From assembly GCA_003640385.1 (NCBI GenBank), contig RCAB01000003.1:496001-560000 (forward strand): a stretch of 64,000 nt of DNA. The letters are read 5' to 3'. Position 1 is the first letter of the stretch, and each line of letters starts with the position of its first letter. The DNA is from Setaria digitata. Its lineage: Eukaryota > Nematoda > Chromadorea > Rhabditida > Setariidae. A program made the translations under genes and the position numbers. Under the pieces are notes generated by a model. It was given only the letters and a program-made list of their open reading frames with translations, searched no databases and was not told the origin of the DNA. Of the stretch, positions 19,394 to 31,817 are shown piece by piece.

Positions 19394-20857
19394 TATAACA
19401 TTATCATCAAGAAATACAACAAATCAACATGGAATTCTGAACCAAAATTGAAAATTATAAAGTCTAAGTAAAAGATACACATAAATGAAGACGACTGTTC
19501 CGCAGTAATTCTTGATGCGTGATACACGATGCTAAGTGGAAATACTGATATACTAATCTAGCCATATTATACTTACACAAATGGATACCATATCCAAGAT
19601 AAATGGATGTTCTACCGATTAAATTAAAAGAGAAATCACCCTGATATGTATTGAAAAAAAGAGATAATTCTCTCATACCATCATAGTATTAAGGAAAAAT
19701 AAGCAAACTGGTCAATTTCAGAGGATAAGGCTGGGAAAATCTCAAAACGACCACCTCGAAATCGTGAGAATGACTCCAGTTCAGTATCATTCTATGTTCC
19801 ATACAGCTGACTATTTATAACTTAGTCCTACCTGTAAAATAGTGGCACTTTGTAAACTAGTTTACGAGACTCAAATCAATTCAAATCCATGAAAGATGAC
19901 CATGTATCCCTCTGAAGAATTATTCATCTTTACCTGCTGATATGACTGGGAAGTGTCCAACAGACAACATTTGTTTCTAGAAACAGAAGTTACCATCAGC
20001 TTATATTATTTATCTGTTTCAGTGCTTAAGATACCATAGGCGGCGATAGACGAACGACGGAAAATGTCAGAAAAGTGCTTTTGTATTGTGGTGCAAAAAT
20101 TCAAAATCTATTTATGACAGAAACATATGATGTATGAAATACCTACAACATAAGCAAACATTATGAGCTAAAAATAAAAAGAAAATTTGATTGTGAAGAT
20201 AAAATGAAATGAATGACTTGAAAAGCAGTACCAAGTTACAATATTTACACAGTACAAAAATATAGCATACCAGAAAAAAAAATTTTTCAGCTAAAAAATG
20301 TCAAAAGAAATTCAGGGATGTATTGTGTAATAAATACACTGAAAAAGAGATTAGTCCTCTCTTTCGGATTTCCTCACGGCCTTTGTCTGTTTAGAATGGA
20401 AAAAGACCACTCACGGAACGACCAGAATTAAATCAAAAGCACCTAAGTGAGAGTCTAGAAGTGATCAGAGCTGTCGGAACAGATGAAAGAAATTTTACGC
20501 AGTTCGAAATGAAATGAAACTGTAGTCAGAAATCTTTAAAAAAATAGGCAGTGCTAGTCATCCAACTATACCATCGAGGTAAATAAAATTCTATGTAAAG
20601 AAGTACCAATATGAAGCAAAAAAAAAAATTATAAGAACATGTGTGTAACTGGAGAAAAAGTTTCTTTCGTCCGCTTACCATGCATTATAAGAAAAAAATT
20701 ATCTTCCCGACTAACCGCAAAATATGGATAACAATCAACGTTCGCTTTAGTATCAGCAAACTTCGAGAAACCTAATAAACTTTCTCTTATTGACCGGAAG
20801 AGTTACTGAAAATTGAGACGGAGAAATTGAAATTAATATTATTCAATCATACCGAAA
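19394..20857. other. Intergenic region between convergent genes, 1.5 kb
   Basis: This separates the stops of the MSP gene (+) and SEC62 (-) and should hold both 3' UTRs. No further gene is seen. Confidence 0.6.
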
Positions 20858-21246
20858 TCACTTATCAATAAGTACGAAGTCATCATCTGCTTTTCTAGCA
20901 CGTCGTCTTAATCGTATCTTATGGTCATCACTACCATTACCACCACTTCCAGTGTCACCACTATTATTCAGTGAACCACCTGTCTCCTGGAAAAAGAAAA
21001 AACTCAACCATTTCAACAAAAGTAAGAGAAGTCATTACAGTCACTACTTACTGAATAATGCGATTCGCTCTTTGTCACTTATCGATATCCCATAATACTG
21101 TATCTTACCCACTGCTTCGAGTACAAAAAAAACTTTCCAATGCTCTGTAATATAAATACCACAATATACTAAAATTCAGAACGAAATTTAGTATTCTTAC
21201 GTTATATGCTCTATTAATCGAAAAGTCACAACACAGGACTACTATC

Positions 21247-21282
<36 letters not shown>

Positions 21283-23916
21283 TAACACCTATCATTAGCT
21301 GTTATGCTACAAAATTTGCGATAAAATTTCTCTTATTTTTCTAAAGTAACTCGCATTGTTGCAAAACTAAATCCATAGAGCTGCAAATACTCAGAAAAAC
21401 TCGAAAACGGAATTTCAAAAGTAAAATTAGCTACCTGACTGCTTCTACCATCTGAATCTGAAGTACTGTCTGCTTCCTCATCTGTTTCATCATTTCCATT
21501 ACCATTGCTAAAATCACCATTCCCATCGTCGCTTTCTTTTTTTCTTAATTGCTCCTCTTCGTTGACCCTTTTTTCTGCTTCAGTCGCTTGATTAGTACGC
21601 CCATCACTTTCCATTTCTCTTTTATCCAATAATGGTTCCTCATCATCTAAGTAAACCACTTCTACTCAATGAACATCACTAACGTTAATGTGACACATGG
21701 CTCCACCACTCAAATGCAAATCCCTTCCAGATTACATCTAATGACCATCAGAAAAAAAAATTACCGGATTTTTTCTTCCACTCACGTTTTTTCTTCTTCT
21801 TACCGCTAGCAGCGATACCACCAGAGCAATATTCATATGTATACCAAGGTTGGAATGATTCAAAGAAGCCACAATCTTCTGTTAAGTTTGGTAATAACCA
21901 CAATTTATGTCTGCCCATAGTAACTGCCCAGATTACAGCAAACAATAGCGTCCGAGCTGTAACCATTAAACAAAATACGAATCAAATTTCAGAAATTGTT
22001 ATTCCTCTAATAAGAAATCTGCAAATTTAAAATTTAAAAATTTTACCTACTGCAACACCAATAAGTACTCCAAAGCAAGCTAGCCCACCAACTGATAAAT
22101 AATAAACGCCTTGACGTAACCACATCGGCCAAAGAGGAAATAAACAACCAGCAATAGTTCCCAGAACTAAAATAATTTGATATAAACTGAGTTAAACCGT
22201 CTGCTTTCTCTCCTTTTTTGGAATGTACATTTCCAGTACTATGTATCCAATGCGACCTGAAGACAATAAATTACTGTCCATTTGGAAATAATATGAAAAA
22301 AATCTTTTTTTTTTCGCATACACAATGAAATGCGAAATAAGATGCAGCTACTTTGAAGCGCAAAATCTATGAATAAAGGACGATAATTATATTAGCAGAA
22401 TCAAATTAATGATTAATAAAAGGAACCGAAAACAGCATAATTAACAAAGTTAAAGAAAAATTTAACGCTTTTCACTACTAAACTTTACAATCAAAACGTT
22501 ATCAATCATTCCACTCTGATAACAACGTCAATGATGAATTCTAATGACGGTATTCAGTAAATCAAAATTCGTATATTAATCTTATGAATGTGAGATTGTT
22601 GGAATATTGGTCTGAAACAAAAACTTTTGCAAAAGATAAATCTATATAACCAAAAAATGTTAAGTTTAAGAAAGCAGTAGGAAACCTACCCATAAGAGCA
22701 CCGATAATTTTTTTGAATAAAGGCGTCGGATCGAAAATCCAAACATACACATCGTTTGCATCATTAAATGACTGCTCCAGATGAAGTTCTAATTTGATTT
22801 TACGTCTCTTCTTCTCTTCCTCATCCTAAAAATACAGAATAAAGTGGTAACCTACGGAATACATATCTTAACGTATATTAAATATCAAAACAGCAATTCA
22901 CCTTCTTCTTATCCTTTTCTTTCCCATTTTCTTCGTCGTTATCATCACTTTCACCTTTATTCTCTTCCTTACTTTTTTCTTTTTCCTTCTCCGCATGGTC
23001 GATTTTAGGTGACTTTTTTTTCGGTGACTTGCTTACATCACCGGGAACTTTTTCCTTTAGATCCTGAATTGGCCACACATCAGTGGATTGTGTGAAATGT
23101 CTCATGAAACGAAACAGATTATTAAAAAAAAAAAAGTGCATAAAGAGAAAGTAAAAGATAACCTTTTTGTCATCTTTCTTTTTCGGAACTAACTTCCTTG
23201 CCCGAAAAAATAGACCCTTTTCCAAAAGAGAACGCATGAATACAACGGCTGCCTGTCGTGTAGCAAATTTCACATTTTTTGCTGCATGACCGTATTTCTT
23301 CGACTCATACAATATATCAACTGCTTTTGTACCTTAAACTTTTGTTCATAAATAGTTAGCCTCGATTAAATTTATTAAGGGAAACTGAATCCGATTTTAT
23401 CATCCCACTGAATTCCACACCAGCAAAATAAAGCAACCTTCAGTTTATTTTACTAAATTAGAAGAAAAAACGTCTCTTTCTAAAGAAAAGAAACAAAAAA
23501 AAAAGGGAAAGAAGACAATAAAGACAAACTAATACCGGTAAAATAATGCACTTCATTGCCTTCAAACATTGTTGTCTTTGTCGGACAATTGAATCGAACA
23601 TAACGAGCAATAGTATCTTCCTCTTTAGTTAGCTTCTGATTTGGCTGAAATTTCATTACAAAAGAAAAAAAGGAATGAAGACATTTCGATTGCTAACACT
23701 TTATTTCTTGCTGATGAATATAGGATCCTCTCTGTTAATCCAGTTAGAAGTTATTAACCAGTATCCATCACTTAGTCAACTATTACTTAATTCTGTGATT
23801 TGTTCGTTTGCATCGATTTCCACTATCTGCTTACAGATATATATGTTGATAGACTCATTTTAAATGCTACTTACATCACTAGTTTTTTTTCTTCCACCCT
23901 TACGTCGATCAGCCAT
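20858..23916 (-). CDS. sec-62: Translocation protein SEC62
   Basis: Nine exons on the minus strand (23875-23916, 23536-23644, 23163-23332, 22902-23063, 22690-22825, 22047-22166, 21765-21956, 21435-21661, 20858-20986) give about 428 residues. SEC62 is an ER membrane partner of SEC61/SEC63 in post-translational translocation. Hallmarks in order: ARYVRFNCPTKTTMFEG, a Lys/Glu-rich linker (SKSPKKKSPK and after), NDVYVWIFDPTPLFKK, a first membrane span ending CLFPLWPMWLRQGVYYLSVG, a second span starting about VLIGVAVARTLLFAVIW, GRHKLWLLPNLTEDCGFFES and WYTYEY. The cytosolic tail is acidic and ends DDDFVLIDK, recalling the SEC62 C-terminal motif. The exon 7 donor could be the stronger GTAAGA at about 21800 rather than 21764; both are phase 1. 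An acceptor (TTTTTACAG) 9 nt before the ATG suggests trans-splicing. Confidence 0.96.
21251..21280. repeat. Poly-A tract, about 30 bp, in a SEC62 intron
   Basis: An uninterrupted run of about 30 A on the plus strand lies between exons 8 and 9 of sec-62. On the coding strand it is a poly-T run. Confidence 0.9.
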
Positions 23917-23925
23917 TATAATCAC

Positions 23926-25526
23926 CTGTAAAAACAAGAAAAAGATCAAACTCGTGAAGAAGAATATGGCGACAAACTGTACATTGAAATGCTTAAAATT
24001 TCGACAAAAATTCAATTTTATCTGAGTGGCGGCAGCTGATCAACATCTATCTTTGAATATCAAACACGCCAATGCATTCTCTCACTTCACCCTATATATC
24101 AAATATCCGAACAACACCGTACAACCAAGAGATGGATAAAGTGGCAATCGGAAGGTATGCAGCATTACTCTAGTAACAGTGAAACTTTTGATCTGGCTGA
24201 AATTTCAAATACGGAAAAAGAAATGAAAACATTCCAATCAGTAACAGTTCACTTCCCACTGAATATGAAGCCTACGCCAAATTATCTGTGACACAGTTAC
24301 GAACTTGCCCTACCGTCTTTTTATGGAAATACTATCGTAATTACATGAACGAATGTACTGTGCTAGTTAGCAAATATTCTTTAATAGTTTTGGAATTCAA
24401 GAGGTCTAATTTGAGTGGAAGGACAACATTCCAAAAATAATCCCTGACTGATTTGGACACTTCGATGATCACTAGTCATACATACGAACTACTGAATTGG
24501 ATCTGATGGACTGACTGATCAGTAGTGCCAACTTCCTCCTTTACCTATCTAGATTAAGGTATATAAGTAAAACTAAGGGTCATAATTTGGCTAAGAATTA
24601 GGTAAACAATTAAGGAACTTATCAGATTACAAAACGAAAAAGGAATGAGGAGGAAACTGCCAGGATAATAGAATACCGAAAGAGCAGTCGCTATATGTAA
24701 TCAGTAAAATACGGCTAGCACAGCATGTGATAATTTCTGTCTTATTCGTTGTGGTTGAGGTCGGTCTGATTATCTGATAGCTGATCTTTGAGTTGGTAAT
24801 TTTTGTGATAACAGTCGAGAAAAAACGGTCGAATTATTCCCGCATAACAGTCCTGCATTAGACGTTTGCTCAGTTCGTTCTTGTAGCACCTCGATTGCTG
24901 TGTGCAACTAAGTTCCACCTTTTCTTGGAGTACGGAATTCCGGCATTCCTTATCCAACGATGTTCCGGAACGGTTGACATTTGTGAATGTTTCGACGAGT
25001 TTCAAGAATTATAAGCATTGTATGTGTTGTGGATTTAAGCCATCATTAATACTACTTGCCGTCTTGAATATTATGAAGCAACAAAACAGTTGGGATTTGC
25101 TGGCTTTTTTTTTCAAATTAATATTAGCAGCGTCTTTCAAAGTCTGAATGGAAAATTATATGAAATTTCATGTATACAATGAAATTTACCTATATGATGG
25201 GTTCATCTCGTAGCAACATTTACTTTATGGTAAAAATGAATTTTGAACGTGATTATTCAAACACATGTTTATGTAAATTATTATTTTCCAAACAATGCCA
25301 CATTTGTTTCATGCGAAATTGTCACTGCTATATGATTTTTAACATTTTTTTCTTCTCCTTACTGAATTTTCGAACTTTCCAAAAATCTGAAATATGGATG
25401 CGTCAGACACACTTCCTCTTTTTTCTCCAAATATTCACAGCTTAAAGTTTAATAATATTTCAGGCAAAACTGTTTAGCACGTATTACTGTTTATGCTAAA
25501 AAGGATTGCATCAGTATCAACAGCTG
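23926..25526. other. Intergenic region, 1.6 kb, with one weak ORF
   Basis: This lies between the SEC62 start and the 3' end of the secreted-peptide gene. It has no recognised element apart from the cysteine-containing minus-strand frame at 24742-25005. Confidence 0.5.
24742..25005 (-). CDS. Possible exon of a small cysteine-containing protein
   Basis: An open minus-strand frame of 87 codons is richer in G+C than its surroundings and has coding-like composition (KECRNSVLQEKVELSC, QSRCYKNELSKRLMQDC, FFLDCYHKNYQLKDQ). It carries five Cys at irregular spacing and ends at TAA. There is no ATG at its left edge and no clear acceptor just upstream, so it would need another exon to the right, which I could not identify. 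It may be fortuitous. Confidence 0.25.
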   Translation of the reverse strand: MKLVETFTNVNRSGTSLDKECRNSVLQEKVELSCTQQSRCYKNELSKRLMQDCYAGIIRPFFLDCYHKNYQLKDQLSDNQTDLNHNE

Positions 25527-26857
25527 TCATCTTCCGGAAATGAGATCCAATAATGCGTCACATATTTCGGCACGACTTCGTTCTTGTCGAGTTATCACCC
25601 TTCGTTTATTCTGTAAATATCATTTTTAAACGTGTAACTTTTACTGGAGATATATCTTATCATTGTTTGATCTAAAAACGGAAACTTATTGTGGAACAAA
25701 GTCTTCCGGAAAAGTTTACACCTCCAAACTGTCTCGGTTGATTCTTGCTCATGTACGAATTTATTAATTAATAAATATTTTGCAATCCAGAAAAACCGAC
25801 GCAAATTGACATACTCAGAAAGTAGTAAATTGATCAAAATAAAAATGGCTATTAAAATATGATCTTCCACTACGATCTTTTATTTTTTCGTTTTATTCAA
25901 TTTTAATGATGTCCGGCTATGGCATGATTCTTTCGTTCAATCTTGGCTCCATGAAGTTCGTTTTTACCACTTTTAAAGTTCCACTTACAACCACAGTAAC
26001 CCATTTGAATATTTATCAAAAATTTATAAACGCTATTTTTACATATTAAATGCCAGTGCCATTTCCATCTGGTACATTCATGTCTGTTGGCTTCGAAGTA
26101 CTATAAAGTTTCGAAAACGCAATACTGAAATTTAATCGTTGTATCTCAATAATTATATACTCGAGAACGTTACACTTACAAAATCTTCTTTGCACATTTC
26201 TAATACATCTGTTAAATCTTTGCTGGTGATTAAATACGGTATCAAATTATTGGGACTGTGCGCCTTATGATCTGTAAATAATTTCATAATTAGAATACTC
26301 AGTGTCGAACTAAAATATTTGGTTTAAGTCAAGTTGCCTTTTTATTTTTTTTACTTTTCTGCTAGAAGTGGGAAGAAGTGATCCTAGCAGAAATTCTTTT
26401 GCTACCATTTTGTGGCAAATAAGTTTAGACAAGCTAGACGGCAGTTTCAATAATCAATAAATGGTTAATTTGCATGCCACCTATCTTATTTAATAATACC
26501 TTTGGTATGATTTAGACGAATAAATGTGGCAAGCTTAATAGGTAATGTTTCCGCAAAAAATGAGTAAAGTAAGCTTAGGCAATTCAGATTGTGTAATAGG
26601 CATGCTAAACAATAAAAATGAATATTTATTATCCGACTCGAAAGTTATTCAAGTTGAATTGTAAATAAGCGGTATAGATAACAGTAATATTTAGAACGAA
26701 ATAAACATGAAAAATAATTAACTTTTGGATGCCTTAATTTCTTCGGAAAAAATTCTAAAAATTTAAGCTTACTGAATGATAGCCAAGTGCCACTTTGAGC
26801 TGTTAACAAAATTGTGCAGAAAACAGACATAGCTAGATAAATGCGTGATAGCGACAT
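25527..26857 (-). CDS. Putative small secreted peptide, 86 residues, unrecognised
   Basis: Three minus-strand exons (26773-26857, 26180-26271, 25527-25610) join in phase with good splice signals (GTAAGC, GTAAGT, two TTTACAG acceptors). The protein opens with a typical signal peptide (MSLSRIYLAMSVFCTILLTA, likely cut after AQS/G). It continues through PNNLIPYLITSKDLTDVLEM to CKEDFNKRRVITRQERSRAE and ends CDALLDLISGR. The mature part has two Cys, at MC and IC, and a KRR tribasic site that could be a convertase site, so it may be a peptide-hormone-like precursor. I do not recognise the family. An alternative last exon at 25903-26100 is also in phase. Confidence 0.5.
25903..26100 (-). CDS. Alternative last exon for the secreted-peptide gene
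   Basis: After an acceptor (TTTATAG) at 26101, a frame of 65 codons plus TAA is open in exactly the phase set by the upstream exon at 26180-26271. It reads YFEANRHECTRWKWHWHLIC, then IQMGYCGCKWNFKSG, with four Cys and many basic residues. Using it would give a 124-residue protein instead of 86. It has no internal support beyond openness and phase. Confidence 0.35.
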   Translation of the reverse strand, partial: YFEANRHECTRWKWHWHLICKNSVYKFLINIQMGYCGCKWNFKSGKNELHGAKIERKNHAIAGHH

Positions 26858-29476
26858 ATCAATAGCCTTTGTTGCACACTACAATCCTTTCTTTTTTCCT
26901 GAAAATGGAATTTTATATTTTAAAAAAAGTAACTAGAGAATTGGAATGTTTTTTAAAAAGTTATGTATGTTTGGTTTTAGTTAGGCCAACTCAAAATATA
27001 GTAATTTTATTTTTTCCAGACATATCCGATTTTTTTCCTCCCGGACATCATTTTTCTTCTCTTTCGGAAAGACTTTCGAGTCAGAAATATTCTAGAAAAT
27101 AATTACTTGCCTATTTCACAAAAAACATTGTTGCTATTCTATTAAACCCAAACCCAAATTGATACACATCCCCATGTCACTCTTGACTTGAAGTGTAAAT
27201 ATTTTCAAGTTTAAAAAAAAAGAAAGGAATTGTTAAGCATCTAAAGAACAAACACTGGTTAGATTTAGCAGCTTCAATGTTGAAATGTTGAATACATTTT
27301 CTTTCGTTAAGCTTTAAGCTCCTTTTCTATGGGAAAAACAGATTATAAGGTAATAGCTTTAATTTTTACCTTTTTTATAACTCTACTTTTAAGACGATAT
27401 TTTCACAGCTTCACAATTTTTCAGTTCTTCAGTCTCTCTTTATGTATAGGTCAAAAGAGATTATTAAATTTAAAAAACAAAATATGAAATTTTATTTTTC
27501 CTTTACATTAAGTCCATTCTCAAAGAATTGCCACGAATTTCTTGGTAATAATAATATTTAGCGATATGCTACCTATTTAACCAATTAAATAGCCACATTT
27601 AAGTTGTTCTGTTGTGCAAATTTAACCCAGTTCTTAAAAGCTAGTCAGGTAAAGGTAATTGATGAAGGCAAAGATTGTGAATATGAAGAGGAAATGGGAC
27701 GATAGAATTCACTGGTTCATACATTATAGCTTAATTTAAATGAAATTTTATAAAACTTTCTCACTTATTTTAAAATCTTTTTTCGTAAAAACCCTTTCAT
27801 CATTAAAATCATTATCATTATAATAATCATCGAAGTATGGAAAATCTCAATTAAATAAGTTCTATAAACTTGTTAAAATCTAAAAAAAACAATTTCTTTC
27901 CAAAATTTCATGAAAATAGAGGAAAAAAAGAAATATGTAAAGATGATAAATAAATGGCTTCCGAAAGTGGAAGAAAATTTCAAATTTATTTCAATGAATT
28001 ATTTCCGGGAATGTTATAGAAGTTTAGAGAATAGAATAGAGTAAGAGGTGATGTTCGACTGAGTTTTTATAAGACAGACCAAAAAGACAAACCACAACTT
28101 TATTATCACTAATGTTATTGTTATTATAACTATTACTCGTCGAGAATTTGCGTAAGCAAAAGAAGAATGGAACATTTTATTCCATCATGTTGATTGCCTT
28201 TTAATTTGAAAGCTTTATGAACACTCGGAGAATTTATTCAGCTATTATAGAAAAGGTAAAAAAAAAAAAGAGACGGGAAAATGCTTCATTTGATATTTGC
28301 AATGAAACTTCTTTTTTCCAAAATTGCGAAGAACAAAATCTCGTGCTTTAGACGGTGATGACATATATGTCCATCAATCAAATAAGATTTACAATTTAAT
28401 TTCGTAAATGAGCAGGAATTATTATGCTAAATCTGTCGTTCGACATAAAATTTTTGGCTTGAGATTAGAGGAAAATGAAGTCATGATAGCATACCAACTT
28501 TCCCATTAGGAACATTTTAAACAGGAATTAGTCCAGTAATTGGGTGTATTAATGACATTATGAAAAATAAAGCGTTTATGTAATTGCTGTCCCTGATGGA
28601 AATGTTGAAAATTAAAAATTGACATTTTTGCATGAAATCTTGAATAATGCATTTGACAGCAATGACAATTGGAACTGTGAGAAATTTCAATTTTTTGATT
28701 TAACTTACTGTAGCTGTTGTTGCAAGAGACTGTAGGAAAGGAATCACAGATTTTTTTAGGTGAAATCAAATATTAAAAAAGAATTCGGAGAAATATCCGG
28801 AACTTATGAATAGATTTCAAATGGAATTATGAGAATAGTTTATAAAATTCCTATGAAATTTTAAATGAAAGAAGTATTTGCAAGTATGGAAAAGGTAGTG
28901 AAAGAAATTAATATTTTAGTCAAGATAAATAGGTGATTTGTATATCAAATTTATTCCCAACTTCTGATTTAAATTAGATTATTAGAGAACTAATTTTAAA
29001 TTAATGAATTTTTTAAATTCTAATCTAACTAACACCAAACAAATAATGTTCAATTCTTATAGAAGTAATATCAAATTCTGCTAAGTTTGCTATTTCAACT
29101 ACAGTCAACGAACTAGTTTGATCCAAATATCATAAAAGAGTGTTCAGGATTCTATTATATTTATATGCCAGCGTATATATTTAGATTCACATTATTTATA
29201 CTTGTTTTTTTTTACATCTATATCTATATTTAATGCTTATTTCCTCTTGTTACTGTATGCATTGGTATTTGGCATTTGGCTGGCTAAAATTTTTGCTGAT
29301 TTAGCATTTATATTGGTTTGATTAAGCTGGAATAAAAAATGAGCTCATGAGCCATTTACAGCTAAAGTACATGGGTGTCTTTTATAATGCGGAAAAAACT
29401 ATTTAAGATAGACAAATTATGACCCGAATATCAATCCACAAGCAATTTTCGCACTAGACAGAGAGAAAAAGTCAAG

Positions 29477-29752
29477 ATGGCTTTGTTGAATATGATGAAA
29501 TGTGTAGTTTTGTTTCAGCCATTATGTATCATTTCTATATGCAAAGTTGTAAGTCTGAAGTTTGAAGCAACAGGAAAATCTACTCCAAATCTAACAGAAT
29601 CTAGTAGAAATTTATTTGTTATTGAATTACGTTTTATAAACGGAATATGCAATACATAGATGCGGTCAGTAGTAAGAATCAATTCTGAATGATAAATATC
29701 TCAGCTCGGTTCAGCTTCCGTCTCATTTATCCAGAAAATCAGCCGGAAGTGT
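29477..29752 (+). CDS. Possible two-exon short peptide with hydrophobic N-terminus
   Basis: An ATG at 29477 opens MALLNMMKCVVLFQPLCIIS, followed by a strong donor (GTAAGT at about 29548, phase 2). Joining to the acceptor at 29713-29714 continues FFRLIYPENQPEV and stops at TAG. The result is only about 37 residues. The hydrophobic start looks like a signal peptide, but such a short model can arise by chance. Confidence 0.2.
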
Positions 29753-30208
29753 AGCGATTGTGCATAAAAGACTCCCTGGACTACAGCTGAGTTTCTGAAT
29801 CCAATAAAAACATATCAAGAATACTAAAATTAAAGCAAGGAGAATTACTTAGTAATGACTTTATATCCAAAAGTTTTCAAGGGTAAATTAGAAGATAAAA
29901 AGTTATTCCAAATTATTCACTATTTCCAAATATTGCAAATTAATTATCCGCTGAATAACAAAATATTATTCATTTGAGTGCTTCAAAGGATCAAAAATTT
30001 TTTTAAAATCTCAAAGAATTTCAACGTCTTAAAGACCTTGAATTTAAAACTTTTAAAGAATATTTTAAAAGTTTTTAAAAGGTTTTAAAAAATTATGAAA
30101 TATAAAAAAATTTTTGAAGGGACAAATTGTACTGCATTTCTAAGAAACTAACTCTAAATCTTACAGAAAGAAATATTCATCAAAAATTAAAATATATCAG
30201 TAGGCACT

Positions 30209-30239
30209 TGTGAAATAGAAGTTCTAGTTCTATTTCACA
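30209..30239. repeat. Perfect 12-bp inverted repeat
   Basis: TGTGAAATAGAA at 30209-30220 pairs with TTCTATTTCACA at 30228-30239 around a 7-nt loop. There is no T-run or gene next to it that explains it. Confidence 0.8.
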
Positions 30240-31817
30240 TTTAAGTTCCAATTTTATCGAGTAGTTTTCCATTTTACCAGATAATTTTCAAGTAGCACCA
30301 TACCACGGAATCATCTGTGGAACCGAAATTCCAGCCCATCCGACAAATTTTATTTGATTTGATTTGCTGTGCTTAGTTATGCTAAATGTAATTAATATTC
30401 TTATATTCCTTTTCTTCTTATATTCCTACTCACTATTTAATTTCAACTTAATTTTTCCAAGTAAATTTTATTGAATTCTTTTAAGCAAATTAATTACTTA
30501 TTCTAAAATTGAATTCTAAGCTTCTTTTCTAAAGTGATATTACGAGTTTTAATAATTTTTGAATAGATTTCATTTCCATTAAAGTATTACATTATTCGTC
30601 ACATTAAATTTTTTCTTTTTTTTGAATTTAGTTACACTTACTTTTTCAATATTTCTGTTCCAATAGATTTGATTCTTTGCAGTGAAATTTAATTTTCAAG
30701 TCACATAAATGTGAATCCTTCAGATGTGTTATTTTCTGCATCGATGAAAATTATTCATTTCATTGTTATCATGTATACTGCACACATTTCAGATTTCCGA
30801 GTAAAATATTCAACTTAAATCCAAGTAGTAACTTCTTTAAATGTCGACTTCTGGCATCTAATACTGGCATTTAATTTTGCTTCATAGTTTTTATTGTTAC
30901 CAATTTCTGATACTATATTTCTATTGAAGCCGAATAGCAGGATAATTGTAGTACCAATTTTTAACTATACCCGAATCCATCTTCCTTCCATCTGAATCTA
31001 CATTGTTCTTGCTATTCATTTATTTCATCTTTTTGCACGCAAGTCTCAATTCCTAATTAATTGACCAAAATAAAAATTATGTACTCCGTCGGTCCTATTC
31101 CTCTTATTTGATCATATAAAAAACTGTGTAATTCCTTTCCAAGTATTTTCTTCAATTTTTAATTGTCCATGTTTAAAGTTGCATTGGAATTTCTCCGTTA
31201 ATAAACACAGTCCAAAACATTTCCTTTTTAGAATAGTGAGACACACTTAAAATTTATTAGTTTTTAGGAGGAAAAGAAAAATGAGCAATTTTTACTTCTG
31301 AAACGATCTGTGTCGATTTTGTTTCTATTCCATAATTTAGTAAGCTCTCTACCACTACTTATATCCCTACAATTTATTTCTCAAATAAAAAACACTTCTT
31401 CGATATTTTTAGAGAACATTGGTGTCATTACAATGTCGAGTGAGCATTACATGAAATTTCTTTATGCATTGATAATTATTAGTCAGTAAATCCTCACCAC
31501 TTGGTCTTAATATCACCAGTGTTTTTTGTAATTTTCAGGCTTAGAATGGAACTGCCTGACTTTCCCTATATATTTCTAATTGTAATCCCCATTATAAACC
31601 CCAGATTCTAGCCGGGAACACCATGTACTACACAAATAATGTATGGGAAAAGTCCTCATCTCTTCTTTCTCACTGTATCTCCCTTTGTCTTTTATTCTTT
31701 TGTTCATACAAACAATCGTGATCATAGTACTCCAAACTAACGAGAAATAGTTTGAAAATTGAAAGTGACAAAATCAATTTATAGATATGAAATCATCCTA
31801 ATCAGTACGGAAAGTTT

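Larger units (their letters stand above)
26858..31817. other. Gene-poor, very AT-rich region, 5 kb
   Basis: I see no convincing gene. The sequence is low in complexity, notably 29990-30120, where T/A runs and TTTTAAA motifs repeat. A perfect 12-bp inverted repeat with a 7-nt loop lies at 30209-30239. One short signal-peptide-like frame occurs at 29477. Confidence 0.55.

Noticed and set aside
28506..28769. Minus-strand 87-codon frame with several Cys/His
   Set aside because: Lies in AT-rich gene-poor DNA, with no splice partners and no recognisable motif.
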